A stretch of 64,000 nt of DNA from Xanthobacteraceae bacterium (GTDB lineage: Bacteria; Pseudomonadota; Alphaproteobacteria; Rhizobiales; Xanthobacteraceae), in the NCBI GenBank assembly GCA_019750915.1, contig JAIENY010000022.1, positions 31,780 to 95,779 on the forward strand. Reading direction: 5' to 3'. Each line of letters begins with the position of its first letter. Position 1 is the first letter of the stretch. The notes beneath the pieces are model-generated. The model did no database searches and was not told where the DNA came from. It saw only the letters and a list, made by a program, of their open reading frames with translations. Of the stretch, positions 27,228-34,901 are shown piece by piece. The translations under genes were made by a program, and so were the position numbers.

Positions 27228-27317
27228 GGTCCATTTATTCGGGAAGCGTCCCTATATCGGCTCATGCGAGCCGAAGCAAGGACAGTTGCGAAACCAAAAT
27301 ACCGTTTTTTCAGTCTC

Positions 27318-27680
27318 TCAGGCCGCCAGCATCTTGTTCACTTCGCTCACCAATTCACGCAGGTGGACCGGCTTTGCCAGCACCTTGGCGTTTTTGGGGG
27401 CCTCTGAATCCGAGTTCAGTGCCACTGCCGCGAATCCGGTAATGAACATGATCTTGATGTCTGGATCGAGTTCCGAGGCCCGGCGCGCCAGCTCGATCCC
27501 GTCCATTTCAGGCATCACGATATCGGTTAGAAGCATTTCAAAGGGCTCTTCTCGCAGCCTCTGATACGCTGAGAGGCCGTTGTCGTAAGACGACACCTGG
27601 AATCCGGCATTTTCCAATGCTTTCACCAGAAAACGGCGCATGTCGTTGTCATCTTCGGCGAGGAGAATCTTGTGCTGCAT
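27318..27680 (-). CDS. cpdR: CpdR-like single-domain response regulator
   Basis: A 120-aa receiver domain with the acidic pocket AEDD (residues 8-11), phospho-acceptor Asp53 in LLTDIVMPEMDG, the FITGFAAVAL block and Lys in LAKPVHLRELV. This wording is characteristic of CpdR, which in alphaproteobacteria, when unphosphorylated, directs ClpXP to degrade cell-cycle regulators and is controlled through ChpT. Start at ATG 27680; an upstream extension is unlikely. It lies near the N-formylglutamate amidohydrolase and hisN, an arrangement I recall from other Hyphomicrobiales. Confidence 0.88.
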   Translation of the reverse strand: MQHKILLAEDDNDMRRFLVKALENAGFQVSSYDNGLSAYQRLREEPFEMLLTDIVMPEMDGIELARRASELDPDIKIMFITGFAAVALNSDSEAPKNAKVLAKPVHLRELVSEVNKMLAA

Positions 27681-27869
27681 GGCCGTGTCAAAAAATCCGG
27701 GGGTGGCGGGAGCGCCTTCACCCTCTATGTGACTCACAGAGGGTAAATTTCAGGTGAAAACGGCGTTCCCCTTGCTGTCACCCAACCTTGTGGACAATAC
27801 TGGCGATGCAGGCAAGAAACTTTCTGGCTCTAAAAAAATCATTGCCAGACGCCTGTCGGAAGGAGCGCA

Positions 27870-28760
27870 ATGATCAAGGAGTTTGACGACGACGCCTCTC
27901 CGCCGTTCGAAATCTTCGAACCCGCTTCATGGCGGGCGCCGATCGTTTTCAATTCGCCCCACTCGGGATCGGTTTACCCGGCCAGTTTCCTGGCCGCGAC
28001 GCGAATCGACATGGAGACACTACGGCGGTCCGAAGACTCCTTCATGGACGAGATCGTCGGCCATCTTGGCGACGAGGGCTTCCCGGTGATGCGGGTGCAC
28101 TTCCCGCGCTGCTATGTGGACGTCAATCGCGAACCTTATGAACTCGATCCGCGGATGTTCGACGGAAGACTGCCGAGTTTTGCCAATACACGCTCGATGA
28201 GGGTCGCTGGCGGGCTCGGCACGATTCCGCGCGTGGTCGGTGACGGGCAGGATATCTATCGCGAACGCATTTCGGTCGAGGATGCGCTAATGCGTATCGA
28301 CCTGCTCTACAAACCCTATCATCGCGCGCTGCGGCGGCTGGTGACGCGTGCGCATCAGATGTTCGGTTACGTCTTGGTGGTCGATTGTCATTCGATGCCG
28401 TCGATCGGTGTCTCGCGCGAGGATAAGAAGCGTCCGGATGTGGTGCTTGGCGACCGTTACGGAACGAGTTGCAGCCCGGAACTGATCGACACGGTCGAAG
28501 ACGTGTTCGCCTCACTCGGCTATAGCGTCGGCCGAAACAAACCCTATGCCGGCGGATTCATCACCGAACATTACGGCAGCCCGGGTAGCGGGATGCATTC
28601 GATCCAGATTGAACTCAACCGCGCCGTGTACATGGACGAACGCCGCCGCGAGCGCGGTCCGCAATTCCGCAAGGTCGCGGCCGACTTCTCGGCGCTCGCC
28701 GATGCGCTTGCAGTCCTCAGACTCGATGCGGAAGATCCGTTCGAAGCCGCAGCCGAGTAG
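27870..28760 (+). CDS. N-formylglutamate amidohydrolase family protein
   Basis: A 296-aa metal-dependent hydrolase of the HutG-type FGase family. Recognisable segments are VFNSPHSGSVYP (metal-binding His region), RVHFPRCYVDVNREPYELDP, LVVDCHSMPS and EHYGSPGSGMHSIQIELNR. AAGGAG is well placed before the ATG. No hut genes are nearby, so a role in histidine degradation is not supported by context; proteins of this subgroup are often encoded beside cpdR in alphaproteobacteria and the real substrate may be another N-acyl amino acid. Confidence 0.86.
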   Translation: MIKEFDDDASPPFEIFEPASWRAPIVFNSPHSGSVYPASFLAATRIDMETLRRSEDSFMDEIVGHLGDEGFPVMRVHFPRCYVDVNREPYELDPRMFDGRLPSFANTRSMRVAGGLGTIPRVVGDGQDIYRERISVEDALMRIDLLYKPYHRALRRLVTRAHQMFGYVLVVDCHSMPSIGVSREDKKRPDVVLGDRYGTSCSPELIDTVEDVFASLGYSVGRNKPYAGGFITEHYGSPGSGMHSIQIELNRAVYMDERRRERGPQFRKVAADFSALADALAVLRLDAEDPFEAAAE

Positions 28761-28855
28761 TCCGCTGCATGGAGTTGCGATCATTCTCTAGGGGCATCAC
28801 GCCTTAAGACATCGCTCCGCTGCTTTCCTTCCGCTGCGCGTTCAACACACCGCAA

Positions 28856-28945
28856 AGAAAAAAGGCCACTCGCAAAAGCAAGTGGCCTAAGTCTAGGGAG
28901 GAAACGCCCAAGGAGGGCAGCAATAGCGCAGAGCGCTATCGCACC
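28856..28945 (-). ncRNA. Candidate small RNA with anti-Shine-Dalgarno motifs
   Basis: On the minus strand a promoter-like pair TTGCTT (28979-28974) and CATATT (28956-28951), spacer 17 bp, would start RNA near 28945. The RNA could form hairpin 1 (stem 28933-28939 with 28923-28929, triloop), then GCCC/GGGC enclosing a UCCUU loop (28906-28918), a single-stranded UUUCCUCCC stretch (28904-28896), and a terminator with an 8-bp stem (28863-28870 with 28881-28888) and a U-rich tail. No convincing reading frame covers it. The exposed CCUCC elements resemble anti-SD small RNAs known in alphaproteobacteria. Confidence 0.6.
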
Positions 28946-28979
28946 GCAACAATATGCATCGCAACGCACCCAAAAGCAA

Positions 28980-29275
28980 GAAATTTTCAAGAATTAGTCA
29001 TGCATTCAGCGCATATCAGGACTGTTACTGTCATCAGAAATCTAAAAAAATAATGTTATATTTCATATAGTTATAAAAACAAGTCGTCATGGCGTCGCAT
29101 TTTGGACGGCCAAGAAATGAATACTCAATATCATTCTTCTTTAATTTGGCTTCATCGCCGAGGTGTATGAAATACCAGTTCTGAAAATGTTCGTGGTCAA
29201 ACTCGCCGAGTCAGTAGAGGGGATTTGCCGCCCGCCCGACTTTCCTATACCGGCGGTGGTGCCTGATAGAGGACA
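28980..29275. other. AT-rich intergenic region upstream of hisN
   Basis: About 300 bp without a credible gene. Positions 29035-29085 are markedly AT-rich compared with the surrounding GC-rich DNA. A weak promoter for hisN may lie at 29225-29251 (TTGCCG, 15 bp, TATACC). Nothing else is recognised. Confidence 0.35.
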
Positions 29276-30073
29276 ATGAGGGACGCCGTGACGGTTGTTG
29301 ACTTTACCGCGTTTATCGAGCGCCTTGCCTCGGCGTCCGGCGAAACCATCCTGCCCTTTTTCCGCACCTCGCTCAGCATCGACAACAAGAACAGCGGACG
29401 CGATCTAGATCCGGTGACTGAGGCTGACAGGGCGGCCGAAGCCGTCATGCGGCGGATGATCAAGGAGAGCTTTCCACAGCATGGCATCGTCGGTGAGGAA
29501 TTTGGCGTCGAGCGGCCTGATGCGGAATATGTCTGGGTGCTCGATCCGATTGACGGCACCAAATCGTTCATCGCCGGTATGCCGATCTGGGGAACGCTGA
29601 TCGCACTTAACCGCCACGGCATGCCCGCTTACGGCATGATGCATCAACCCTATATCGGCGAGCGATTTTCCGGCGACAACGGCGCCGCGCTCTATCAGGG
29701 CCGCAACGGACGGCGCAAGCTTTCGACGCGACGGTGCGCGTCGCTGGCGGATGCAACCCTGTTCACGACGAGTCCGCGACTGATGAACGCGGCGGATCGC
29801 GCGCAGTTCGAGAAGGTCGAAAGCGGAGTGCGCCTCTCGCGTTATGGCGGCGACTGTTATGCCTATTGCATGCTGGCGGCGGGTCATCTCGATCTGATCA
29901 TTGAAACCGAACTGAAGCCCTATGACGTCGCGGCGCTGATTCCGATCGTGACCGGCGCCGGCGGGGTCATGACGACATGGGATGGCGAGCCAGCGCAGCA
30001 CGGCGGCCGTATCGTGGCGGCCGGCGACAGGCGCGTGCACGAAGCCGCGCTCAAACTGTTACAGGGAAAGTAA
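29276..30073 (+). CDS. hisN: Histidinol-phosphatase, inositol monophosphatase family
   Basis: A 265-aa Mg-dependent phosphatase. The metal-binding motifs are VTEADRAAE (about 48-56), GEE at 73-75, and DPIDGT at 90-95, with the C-terminal PYDVAALIPIVTGAGG. The combination with the GEEFG and PIWGTLIAL blocks fits HisN, which removes phosphate from L-histidinol-P; a general inositol-phosphatase role is the alternative. AGAGGA precedes the ATG. The TauE-like gene follows after 7 bp. Confidence 0.85.
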   Translation: MRDAVTVVDFTAFIERLASASGETILPFFRTSLSIDNKNSGRDLDPVTEADRAAEAVMRRMIKESFPQHGIVGEEFGVERPDAEYVWVLDPIDGTKSFIAGMPIWGTLIALNRHGMPAYGMMHQPYIGERFSGDNGAALYQGRNGRRKLSTRRCASLADATLFTTSPRLMNAADRAQFEKVESGVRLSRYGGDCYAYCMLAAGHLDLIIETELKPYDVAALIPIVTGAGGVMTTWDGEPAQHGGRIVAAGDRRVHEAALKLLQGK

Positions 30074-30080
30074 CCTCGGC

Positions 30081-30848
30081 ATGCACGTCGAATTCACGCC
30101 CGCGCTGCTGGCGTTCGTGGCGACGGTCTTCCTGCTCGCAGGCTTCGTCAAGGGCATGATCGGCATGGGTTTGCCGACCGTCGCCATCGGCCTTCTGGCG
30201 ACGCGGATCCCGACTCTCGACGCCATCGCCATCACCATCGTGCCTGCGATCGTCACCAATATCTGGCAAACCTTCGTAGGGCCTTATCTCAAAGACATCA
30301 TGAGGCGGCTCTGGCCGCTGTTCGTCTGCACCTGTATCGGCGTCTGGTTCGGCGCGGGGCTTCTGACCGGAGCTTTTGGGCCCTATGCCACAGTACTGCT
30401 CGGCCTGCTTCTGATCGTCTATGCCACACTCGCGCTCACTAAAGTGAGATTCAGCGTCAAACCGCAAAACGAGAAATGGATCGGCGGCCTATGCGGGTTT
30501 CTGTCGGGACTGATCGCTGCGGCGACCGGCATTCAGGTGTTTCCGGGAATGCCGTTTCTGCAAGCGTTGAACATGGAGCGCAACGAACTCATTCAGGCGC
30601 TGGGGGTGTTCTTCACCGTTGCGACGGTGGCGATGATGTTCAATCTCACACATTCCGGCATATTGACCGCTGCCGTCGCCGTGCCGGGGGCGCTCGCGAT
30701 GGCTACGGCCTTTGCAGGAATGTATCTGGGTCAGGTGCTGCGCGAGCGCATGGCACCCGAAACGTTCCGACACTGGTTCCTGATTTCGATGATCGTGCTC
30801 GGCGCTTATCTTGCGATCGATAAGCTGATCCGCCTTCATCTGATTTGA
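30081..30848 (+). CDS. Sulfite exporter TauE/SafE family membrane protein
   Basis: A 255-aa inner-membrane protein with about seven or eight hydrophobic segments and the two internal repeats of the family (GFVKGMIGMGLPTVAIGLL near the N-terminus and GFLSGLIAAATGIQVFPG in the middle). The family is linked to export or import of sulfite, organosulfonates and related anions; the substrate is unknown here. It starts 7 bp after hisN and is probably co-transcribed. ATG 30081 is preceded by a moderate AGGGA box. Confidence 0.85.
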   Translation: MHVEFTPALLAFVATVFLLAGFVKGMIGMGLPTVAIGLLATRIPTLDAIAITIVPAIVTNIWQTFVGPYLKDIMRRLWPLFVCTCIGVWFGAGLLTGAFGPYATVLLGLLLIVYATLALTKVRFSVKPQNEKWIGGLCGFLSGLIAAATGIQVFPGMPFLQALNMERNELIQALGVFFTVATVAMMFNLTHSGILTAAVAVPGALAMATAFAGMYLGQVLRERMAPETFRHWFLISMIVLGAYLAIDKLIRLHLI

Positions 30849-30857
30849 CGACCCGCG

Positions 30858-31805
30858 TCACTTGAACAGCGGCGTTCCGGGCACGAACGCATCGAACGCA
30901 GCCCAGAATTGCGAGCGATAGCGATCCTGCTCCTGCAGGATTTCATGCTTTGCGCCCGCGATTACCAAATGCGAGCCGGCGCGCAGGTGATACGAAAATT
31001 CCTCAATGGCCGACGTCGATACAATCGTGTCGTGACTTGCGGCAAGCATCAGCACCGGCTGGCGGATGCGTGAGGGATAGTAGGTTTCGCGAAACTCCAT
31101 GATGACGCGGAAGGCGGCGTCGGTCCAGGCGATGGTCGGCGACCCGAGGCCCAGCGTCGGGTCTTCCTCGAGCACTGCGACGTTGCGTGCATAGCGCACC
31201 GGATCGCTCGTCACCGGATTGTCGATGAACGGATCAATCCCGACCAGCCGGCTCCCGCCTCCGGGAATGTAGCTTCCGCCCAGCCCGGCGAAACGGACGG
31301 CGCGGACCAATGTGCGCACCGGCCATGATGTGGTGCGTCCCGGCAGACCGATCATCGGCGCCGTCATCACCACCCGATCGAACCAGCGCGCCCCGTCGTG
31401 GAGGACGCGCAGCAGCACCGCGCCGCCCATCGAATGCGCCAGCGCGAAATAAGGCGGCGGACAATCGGGCAGCACCACCTGATGCATGAACGCGGCAAGA
31501 TCGATCTGATAATCGTTGAAGCTGCGGACATACCCCTTGCGGGCGTCCCTCAATTGCCGCGCCGAATGTCCCTGCCCGCGCCAGTCCATGATCGCGACCG
31601 CGAATCCGCGCTCGCGCAGATCGCGAACCGTCTCGAAGTATTTCTCGATGTATTCGCCGCGCCCGGTGAAGACACATACGGTCCCCTTGCGTCCGGCCGG
31701 CGGCGCAAAGCGTGCAAAACGCAATTCCACGCCATCGGATGTTTTGATGATGCCGGACACGACGTCGTCAGGCACCGGATTGGCGGGAATGGAAACGAGA
31801 GTCAT
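30858..31805 (-). CDS. Alpha/beta hydrolase, lysophospholipase (PldB)-like
   Basis: A 315-aa hydrolase of the monoacylglycerol lipase/lysophospholipase L2 group. The oxyanion region is FTGRGEYIEKYF, the DWRGQGHSAR block follows, the nucleophile Ser sits in ALAHSMGG, and the catalytic Asp and His are likely in AASHDTIVS and GAKHEIL. No signal peptide is seen, so it acts in the cytoplasm or at the inner membrane face. Start at ATG 31805; longer in-frame extension overlaps the hsp20 promoter region and is unlikely. Confidence 0.85.
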   Translation of the reverse strand: MTLVSIPANPVPDDVVSGIIKTSDGVELRFARFAPPAGRKGTVCVFTGRGEYIEKYFETVRDLRERGFAVAIMDWRGQGHSARQLRDARKGYVRSFNDYQIDLAAFMHQVVLPDCPPPYFALAHSMGGAVLLRVLHDGARWFDRVVMTAPMIGLPGRTTSWPVRTLVRAVRFAGLGGSYIPGGGSRLVGIDPFIDNPVTSDPVRYARNVAVLEEDPTLGLGSPTIAWTDAAFRVIMEFRETYYPSRIRQPVLMLAASHDTIVSTSAIEEFSYHLRAGSHLVIAGAKHEILQEQDRYRSQFWAAFDAFVPGTPLFK

Positions 31806-31879
31806 GAGGCGAAAAAACCGTGCGGAACCAACGAATTGTGAATGGGTGGGAACGCGCCGGAAAACTCGCCGCAACCCCT

Positions 31880-31907
31880 CTTGAACAGCCTTCTGCTTAA
31901 CCCATAT
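31880..31907 (+). promoter_or_regulatory. RpoH (sigma-32) type heat-shock promoter for hsp20
   Basis: CTTG (31880-31883, within CTTGAA), a 17-bp spacer and CCCATAT (31901-31907) match the alphaproteobacterial RpoH consensus CTTG-N17-CYTATNT at all but one position. It would give a leader of about 170 nt that contains the ROSE-like element. Confidence 0.7.
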
Positions 31908-31999
31908 CAGTTTCGTACTGGCCTCTCTAGGCGGTACGCAGAACGAAAACCCGGCCAAATCCGGCGGGTTGTCTGCTCTTTTGAAAAAGAGCCGCGCGT

Positions 32000-32087
32000 T
32001 TTGCTTGGCAAGATCTCCGTTGGTTCATGCAGCCGGAATCCGCCTTGCTGACAGACGCGTCGGTCGCTCACATTGGAGGACTGAACC
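32000..32087 (+). promoter_or_regulatory. ROSE-like RNA thermometer in the hsp20 leader
   Basis: The Shine-Dalgarno GGAGG (32075-32079) is sequestered by GTCGCTC at 32063-32069. Pairs are 63-81, 64-80, 65-79, then G66 bulged, 67-78, 68-77 and 69-76; the helix extends outward through 62-82, 61-83 and 60-84. The UCGCU sequence with one bulged G opposite the SD is the hallmark of ROSE elements of rhizobial small heat-shock genes, which melt at high temperature. The upstream part of the leader can form further weak hairpins. Confidence 0.75.
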
Positions 32088-32561
32088 ATGCGTACTTTCG
32101 ATCTCACCCCGTTCTATCGTTCCACCGTCGGCTTTGACCGTCTCTTCTCGCTCCTCGACCAGGCAGCGGGTGAAGGAGCCAACGGCTATCCGCCCTATAA
32201 CATCGAGCGGACCGGCGAGAACGACTTCCGAATTACCGTCGCCGTCTCGGGCTTCTCGCAGAATGAAATCTCGATTGTTGCCAAGGAAAACACCCTGGCG
32301 ATCAAGGGCGAGAAAGCCGCGAACGAGAACGGCAAGCAGGGCGAGGTGCTTTATCGCGGCATCGCTTCGCGCGCCTTCGAGCGCACCTTCCAACTCGCCG
32401 ATTTCGTGCAGGTGAAGAATGCCTCCCTTGAGAATGGGCTGCTTCACGTCGATCTCGTCCGCGAGATTCCGGAAGCTGCCAAGCCCCGCCAGATACCGAT
32501 CAGTGTCGGAACGGCGCAGGCTGCGAAAACCGTCGAGGCTGGCGACAAGGCCGCCGCCTGA
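32088..32561 (+). CDS. Small heat-shock protein, Hsp20/alpha-crystallin family
   Basis: A 157-aa ATP-independent holdase of the IbpA class. The N-terminus has LTPFYRSTVGFDRLF, the alpha-crystallin domain runs from about residue 35 to 135 (YNIERTGENDFRITVAVSG; the A-x-x-x-n-G-v-L-like element is ASLENGLLHVDL), and a C-terminal IPISVG provides the IxI/V oligomerisation motif. GGAGG is 8 bp before the ATG but buried in a ROSE-type hairpin. Transcription from the RpoH-like promoter and translation by the thermometer would both be heat-induced. A terminator follows. Confidence 0.95.
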   Translation: MRTFDLTPFYRSTVGFDRLFSLLDQAAGEGANGYPPYNIERTGENDFRITVAVSGFSQNEISIVAKENTLAIKGEKAANENGKQGEVLYRGIASRAFERTFQLADFVQVKNASLENGLLHVDLVREIPEAAKPRQIPISVGTAQAAKTVEAGDKAAA

Positions 32562-32586
32562 TCTTTCGACCTTGTCTGACGACCAA

Positions 32587-32616
32587 AACGCCCCGGTGCC
32601 TCGGGGCGTTTTTTTT
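32587..32616 (+). terminator. Rho-independent terminator after hsp20
   Basis: A 9-bp stem (32587-32595 with 32602-32610), a 6-nt loop and a run of eight T (32609-32616). It ends just before the stop of the convergent marR gene. Confidence 0.9.
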
Positions 32617-32618
32617 CG

Positions 32619-33146
32619 TCAGGCCGTCGCGACCTTGATCGCCCCGAACCCGTCCATCGGACATTCGAGGCAGCGCTCCTCGTCGCAGAAACGGCACACA
32701 CCGAGCGCCGACACCGCGTCCTTCGGCATTCGCGACAGCACAACCACTGCAGCCTGTTCGAGAATCACCTGCTGCTCTGCCGGAAGATCCTGCAAAACGG
32801 CGCTCAGCACCTTTGCACGGCGCTGAAGGAGCGAGGCGCGGCAGCCGTCGCCCGCCTCTGTCAGGTGCACCGTGACCGCACGCTGATCCTGCGCCGAAAC
32901 CCGGCGCAGTGCGAGCCCTGCCCCGACAAGGCGATCGACCAGGCGGACCGTTCCGGCATGGGACAGGCCGAGCACTTTCCCAAGCTGACCGACTGACAGA
33001 CCCGGCGTATGGCCGACAACCACCACGGCGGCGGCCGTTTCGCCGCCCAGATCCGTGTCGGCAAGCGCCGCCGTCCGAACCTTGTCGGCGACACCGAAGC
33101 ACAGCGCCCCGAATAGGTTCACCAGACGATCAGACGGTTGATTCAA
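32619..33146 (-). CDS. MarR-family regulator with a C-terminal four-cysteine motif
   Basis: A 175-aa winged-helix regulator. The MarR core is clear: GLSVGQLGKVLGLSHAGTVR as recognition region (about 49-68), then DRLVGAGLALRRVSAQDQRA for the wing (71-90), helices to about residue 140. Beyond the usual end it carries C151, C154, C159 and C162 (CX2C-X4-CX2C), which could bind zinc or an iron-sulfur cluster or act as a redox switch. It is divergent from an AhpD-like gene across 75 bp that contain a 23-bp dyad, so it probably represses that gene and itself. Confidence 0.87.
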   Translation of the reverse strand: MNQPSDRLVNLFGALCFGVADKVRTAALADTDLGGETAAAVVVVGHTPGLSVGQLGKVLGLSHAGTVRLVDRLVGAGLALRRVSAQDQRAVTVHLTEAGDGCRASLLQRRAKVLSAVLQDLPAEQQVILEQAAVVVLSRMPKDAVSALGVCRFCDEERCLECPMDGFGAIKVATA

Positions 33147-33183
33147 AGTCTTGCCTCCCCGCTTCGGATACCTATATCAGAAA

Positions 33184-33206
33184 TATGTATGCGTCACGCA
33201 TATATA
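33184..33206. promoter_or_regulatory. 23-bp dyad, probable MarR operator
   Basis: Eleven-bp arms around C33195 match at ten positions (only 33187/33203 mismatch); the core is TATGCGT-C-ACGCATA. It lies in the divergent gap, 15 bp before the AhpD-like start, the size and placement expected for a MarR dimer. Confidence 0.65.
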
Positions 33207-33221
33207 CAATGGGAATCCATC

Positions 33222-33527
33222 ATGCACGATATGAAAAATCTCAACCGACTCAAGAAGCTGGACGACAATGCCCCCAAGGCCATGAAAGCGTTCTGGGCTT
33301 TCGATCAGGCGGTGTTTGCCGAGGGCGCGCTGTCCGTGCGGGAAAAGCAGCTGATTGCGGTGGCGGTGGCGCTGACAACCCAGTGCCCCTATTGCATCGA
33401 ACTCCACACTCAGGCCGCAAAAGAAGCCGGTGCCGACGAGGCGCAGTTGACGGAAGCCGCGCTGGTTTCGGCGGCGATCCGTGCCGGCGGCACGGTGACC
33501 CACGCCACGCACCTGTTCAAGGACTGA
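33222..33527 (+). CDS. AhpD-like / carboxymuconolactone decarboxylase family protein
   Basis: A 101-aa all-helical protein. The peroxidase motif CxxCxxxH is present as C55-P-Y-C58-I-E-L-H62, preceded by REKQLIAVAVALTTQ, which is typical of AhpD-related alkylhydroperoxidases rather than of the true decarboxylase. It probably detoxifies organic peroxides or acts as a thiol relay in the cytoplasm. Start at ATG 33222. It is divergent from, and probably controlled by, the four-cysteine MarR regulator. Confidence 0.88.
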   Translation: MHDMKNLNRLKKLDDNAPKAMKAFWAFDQAVFAEGALSVREKQLIAVAVALTTQCPYCIELHTQAAKEAGADEAQLTEAALVSAAIRAGGTVTHATHLFKD

Positions 33528-33637
33528 CGCTGCCCCGATGGCGGAGCCATTGTGAGATCACTGCTGGCTCCGCAGACGGATCGAAGTGTCGAGCGGCCGA
33601 CGCCTCCCTTGGAGAAGTCACCCGCCAGACGCAGCCT

Positions 33638-34453
33638 CTATTCCAGCGTCTGCATCGCCGGCATCGGCTCGGTCGGCTTCAGTTCGACCTGCGCCGGTGC
33701 GGGCTTTGCCGCAATCTCGGGCTTCGGCGTCGCTGCGGGAGCCGCCGAGGCCTGTGCATCCATCGCAGCATCCGGCTTCGCGCCGGGCCTGGAATCCGCA
33801 GGCCCCTTTGCGGCATCTGTCGACGTCACGCTCGCCCGGGCCGGCAGGCCGGGCTGAACGGACGGATTGACCGGCCGCGGAGCCGCCGGCTTGGGTTCTA
33901 TCGCTGCGGATTTGACCGCAGAATGCGCCGGTTTGGCCGCGGTGACGGCCGGATGCAGCGGCGGGGCGGGAATTCTTGCCGTGCGCGGGACCGGCGGCGG
34001 GTTCACACGTCGATAAGGATCCGGCGCGAAGGCCGCGGGCGGCGGGCCCGGCGGGCCATACATGGAATCGAGTTCTTCGTTCAGGCGCGTATCGACCCGC
34101 ATCGCGGGGATAAAACGGATCGGTTCGCCGGTGCGCGCATCGACGATCAGACGGCCGTCGTCGCCATTCTGGTCCAGCACCGCGATGGTATAGACCCACC
34201 CTCGACGCATCGCGGGCCCCAGCGGCGAGTAGCCGTCTGCGCGCAACAGCTCGATCAATTCCGGCGGCGCCATCAGATCAGCATCGGGCGGCGGCGGACG
34301 GCGTATCGGAACGGCCGCGTAGCTGTCGCGATAGGCCGGGCCATAAGACCTTAGTTCATCGGCAACCCGCACCACCTGCGCGCAGGCTGCAAAACTCGTG
34401 AAAACACCCACGGCCGTAAAAATACCGGCACAGGTCCAGGCATAAGGCTTCAT
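33638..34453 (-). CDS. Secreted Pro/Ala-rich protein, unknown function
   Basis: A 271-aa protein with an N-terminal signal peptide (hydrophobic core at about 6-22, then ACAQ). Residues 60-110 form a small folded region, ELIELLRADGYSPLG and GWVYTIAVLDQNGDDGRLIVDARTGE, which resembles a PepSY-like domain. The rest, from about residue 130, is a low-complexity Pro/Ala/Lys linker that probably spans the periplasm. AGGA precedes the ATG with good spacing. I have seen similar proteins in Bradyrhizobium genomes but cannot name a function. Confidence 0.7.
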   Translation of the reverse strand: MKPYAWTCAGIFTAVGVFTSFAACAQVVRVADELRSYGPAYRDSYAAVPIRRPPPPDADLMAPPELIELLRADGYSPLGPAMRRGWVYTIAVLDQNGDDGRLIVDARTGEPIRFIPAMRVDTRLNEELDSMYGPPGPPPAAFAPDPYRRVNPPPVPRTARIPAPPLHPAVTAAKPAHSAVKSAAIEPKPAAPRPVNPSVQPGLPARASVTSTDAAKGPADSRPGAKPDAAMDAQASAAPAATPKPEIAAKPAPAQVELKPTEPMPAMQTLE

Positions 34454-34901
34454 TCTGTTTCCTGCTCCTGATCATCCCCGGGCTCTTGATGAAGGAGCCA
34501 CAAGAATAATTTCTCTTCGGAATCCGGCGGAGCTTGGGCCGGAACGCGGCCCTTTGGGGCTGAGTGTGGCCGTGAGTGAAACAGTCGGTGATAGATGCTG
34601 TGATGCATCACACGGGCGACTCCCATGTGCTTGTGTGATAGGAAAAAGTTTGGCAATCTCGGAGGTAGGACAGTAATACTGTCCCAATTTACCGGGATTT
34701 CCCGGCACGGCGGCGACTTTCGCTGCGCGACGGCAGGTCGATCGCCTGCCAATGCGAAGCAAACAGGCCTGCATTTTTTGAAGAAGCTCGTCTTCGGCGA
34801 GCGGTTCTGGGCATGATGCCCGCACGAGCCGCGAAACGCTGACGGTGCGTCTGGCGAGTAGAATGTAAAGAGCCTTTTGGTGGGGCTTTTGGGGGATGAG
34901 G
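34454..34901. other. Dyad-rich divergent region upstream of gltB
   Basis: About 450 bp without a credible gene, between a secreted-protein gene and gltB. It contains three palindromes: TGTGATGCATCACA (34599-34612, perfect), GGACAGTA-A-TACTGTCC (34668-34684, perfect arms) and CCGGGA-TT-TCCCGG (34692-34705). Further on, GGCAGG (34732-34737) can pair with CCTGCC (34745-34750) or with a second CCTGC (34768-34772) that is followed by six T (34774-34779), so alternative leader hairpins are conceivable. No standard promoter stands out. These sites may control gltBD, the divergent gene, or both. Confidence 0.45.

Noticed and set aside
28781..28990. A 69-codon minus-strand frame over the small RNA candidate
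   Set aside because: No ribosome site, Cys/Arg/Leu-rich shadow composition, and it runs through the terminator hairpin.
32909..34354. A 481-codon forward frame across marR, ahpD and the secreted-protein gene
   Set aside because: It overlaps three supported genes and is Arg-rich without domains.
34599..34612. A standard CRP site (TGTGA-N6-TCACA)
   Set aside because: The half-sites match but the spacer is 4, not 6, so it is only reported as a palindrome.
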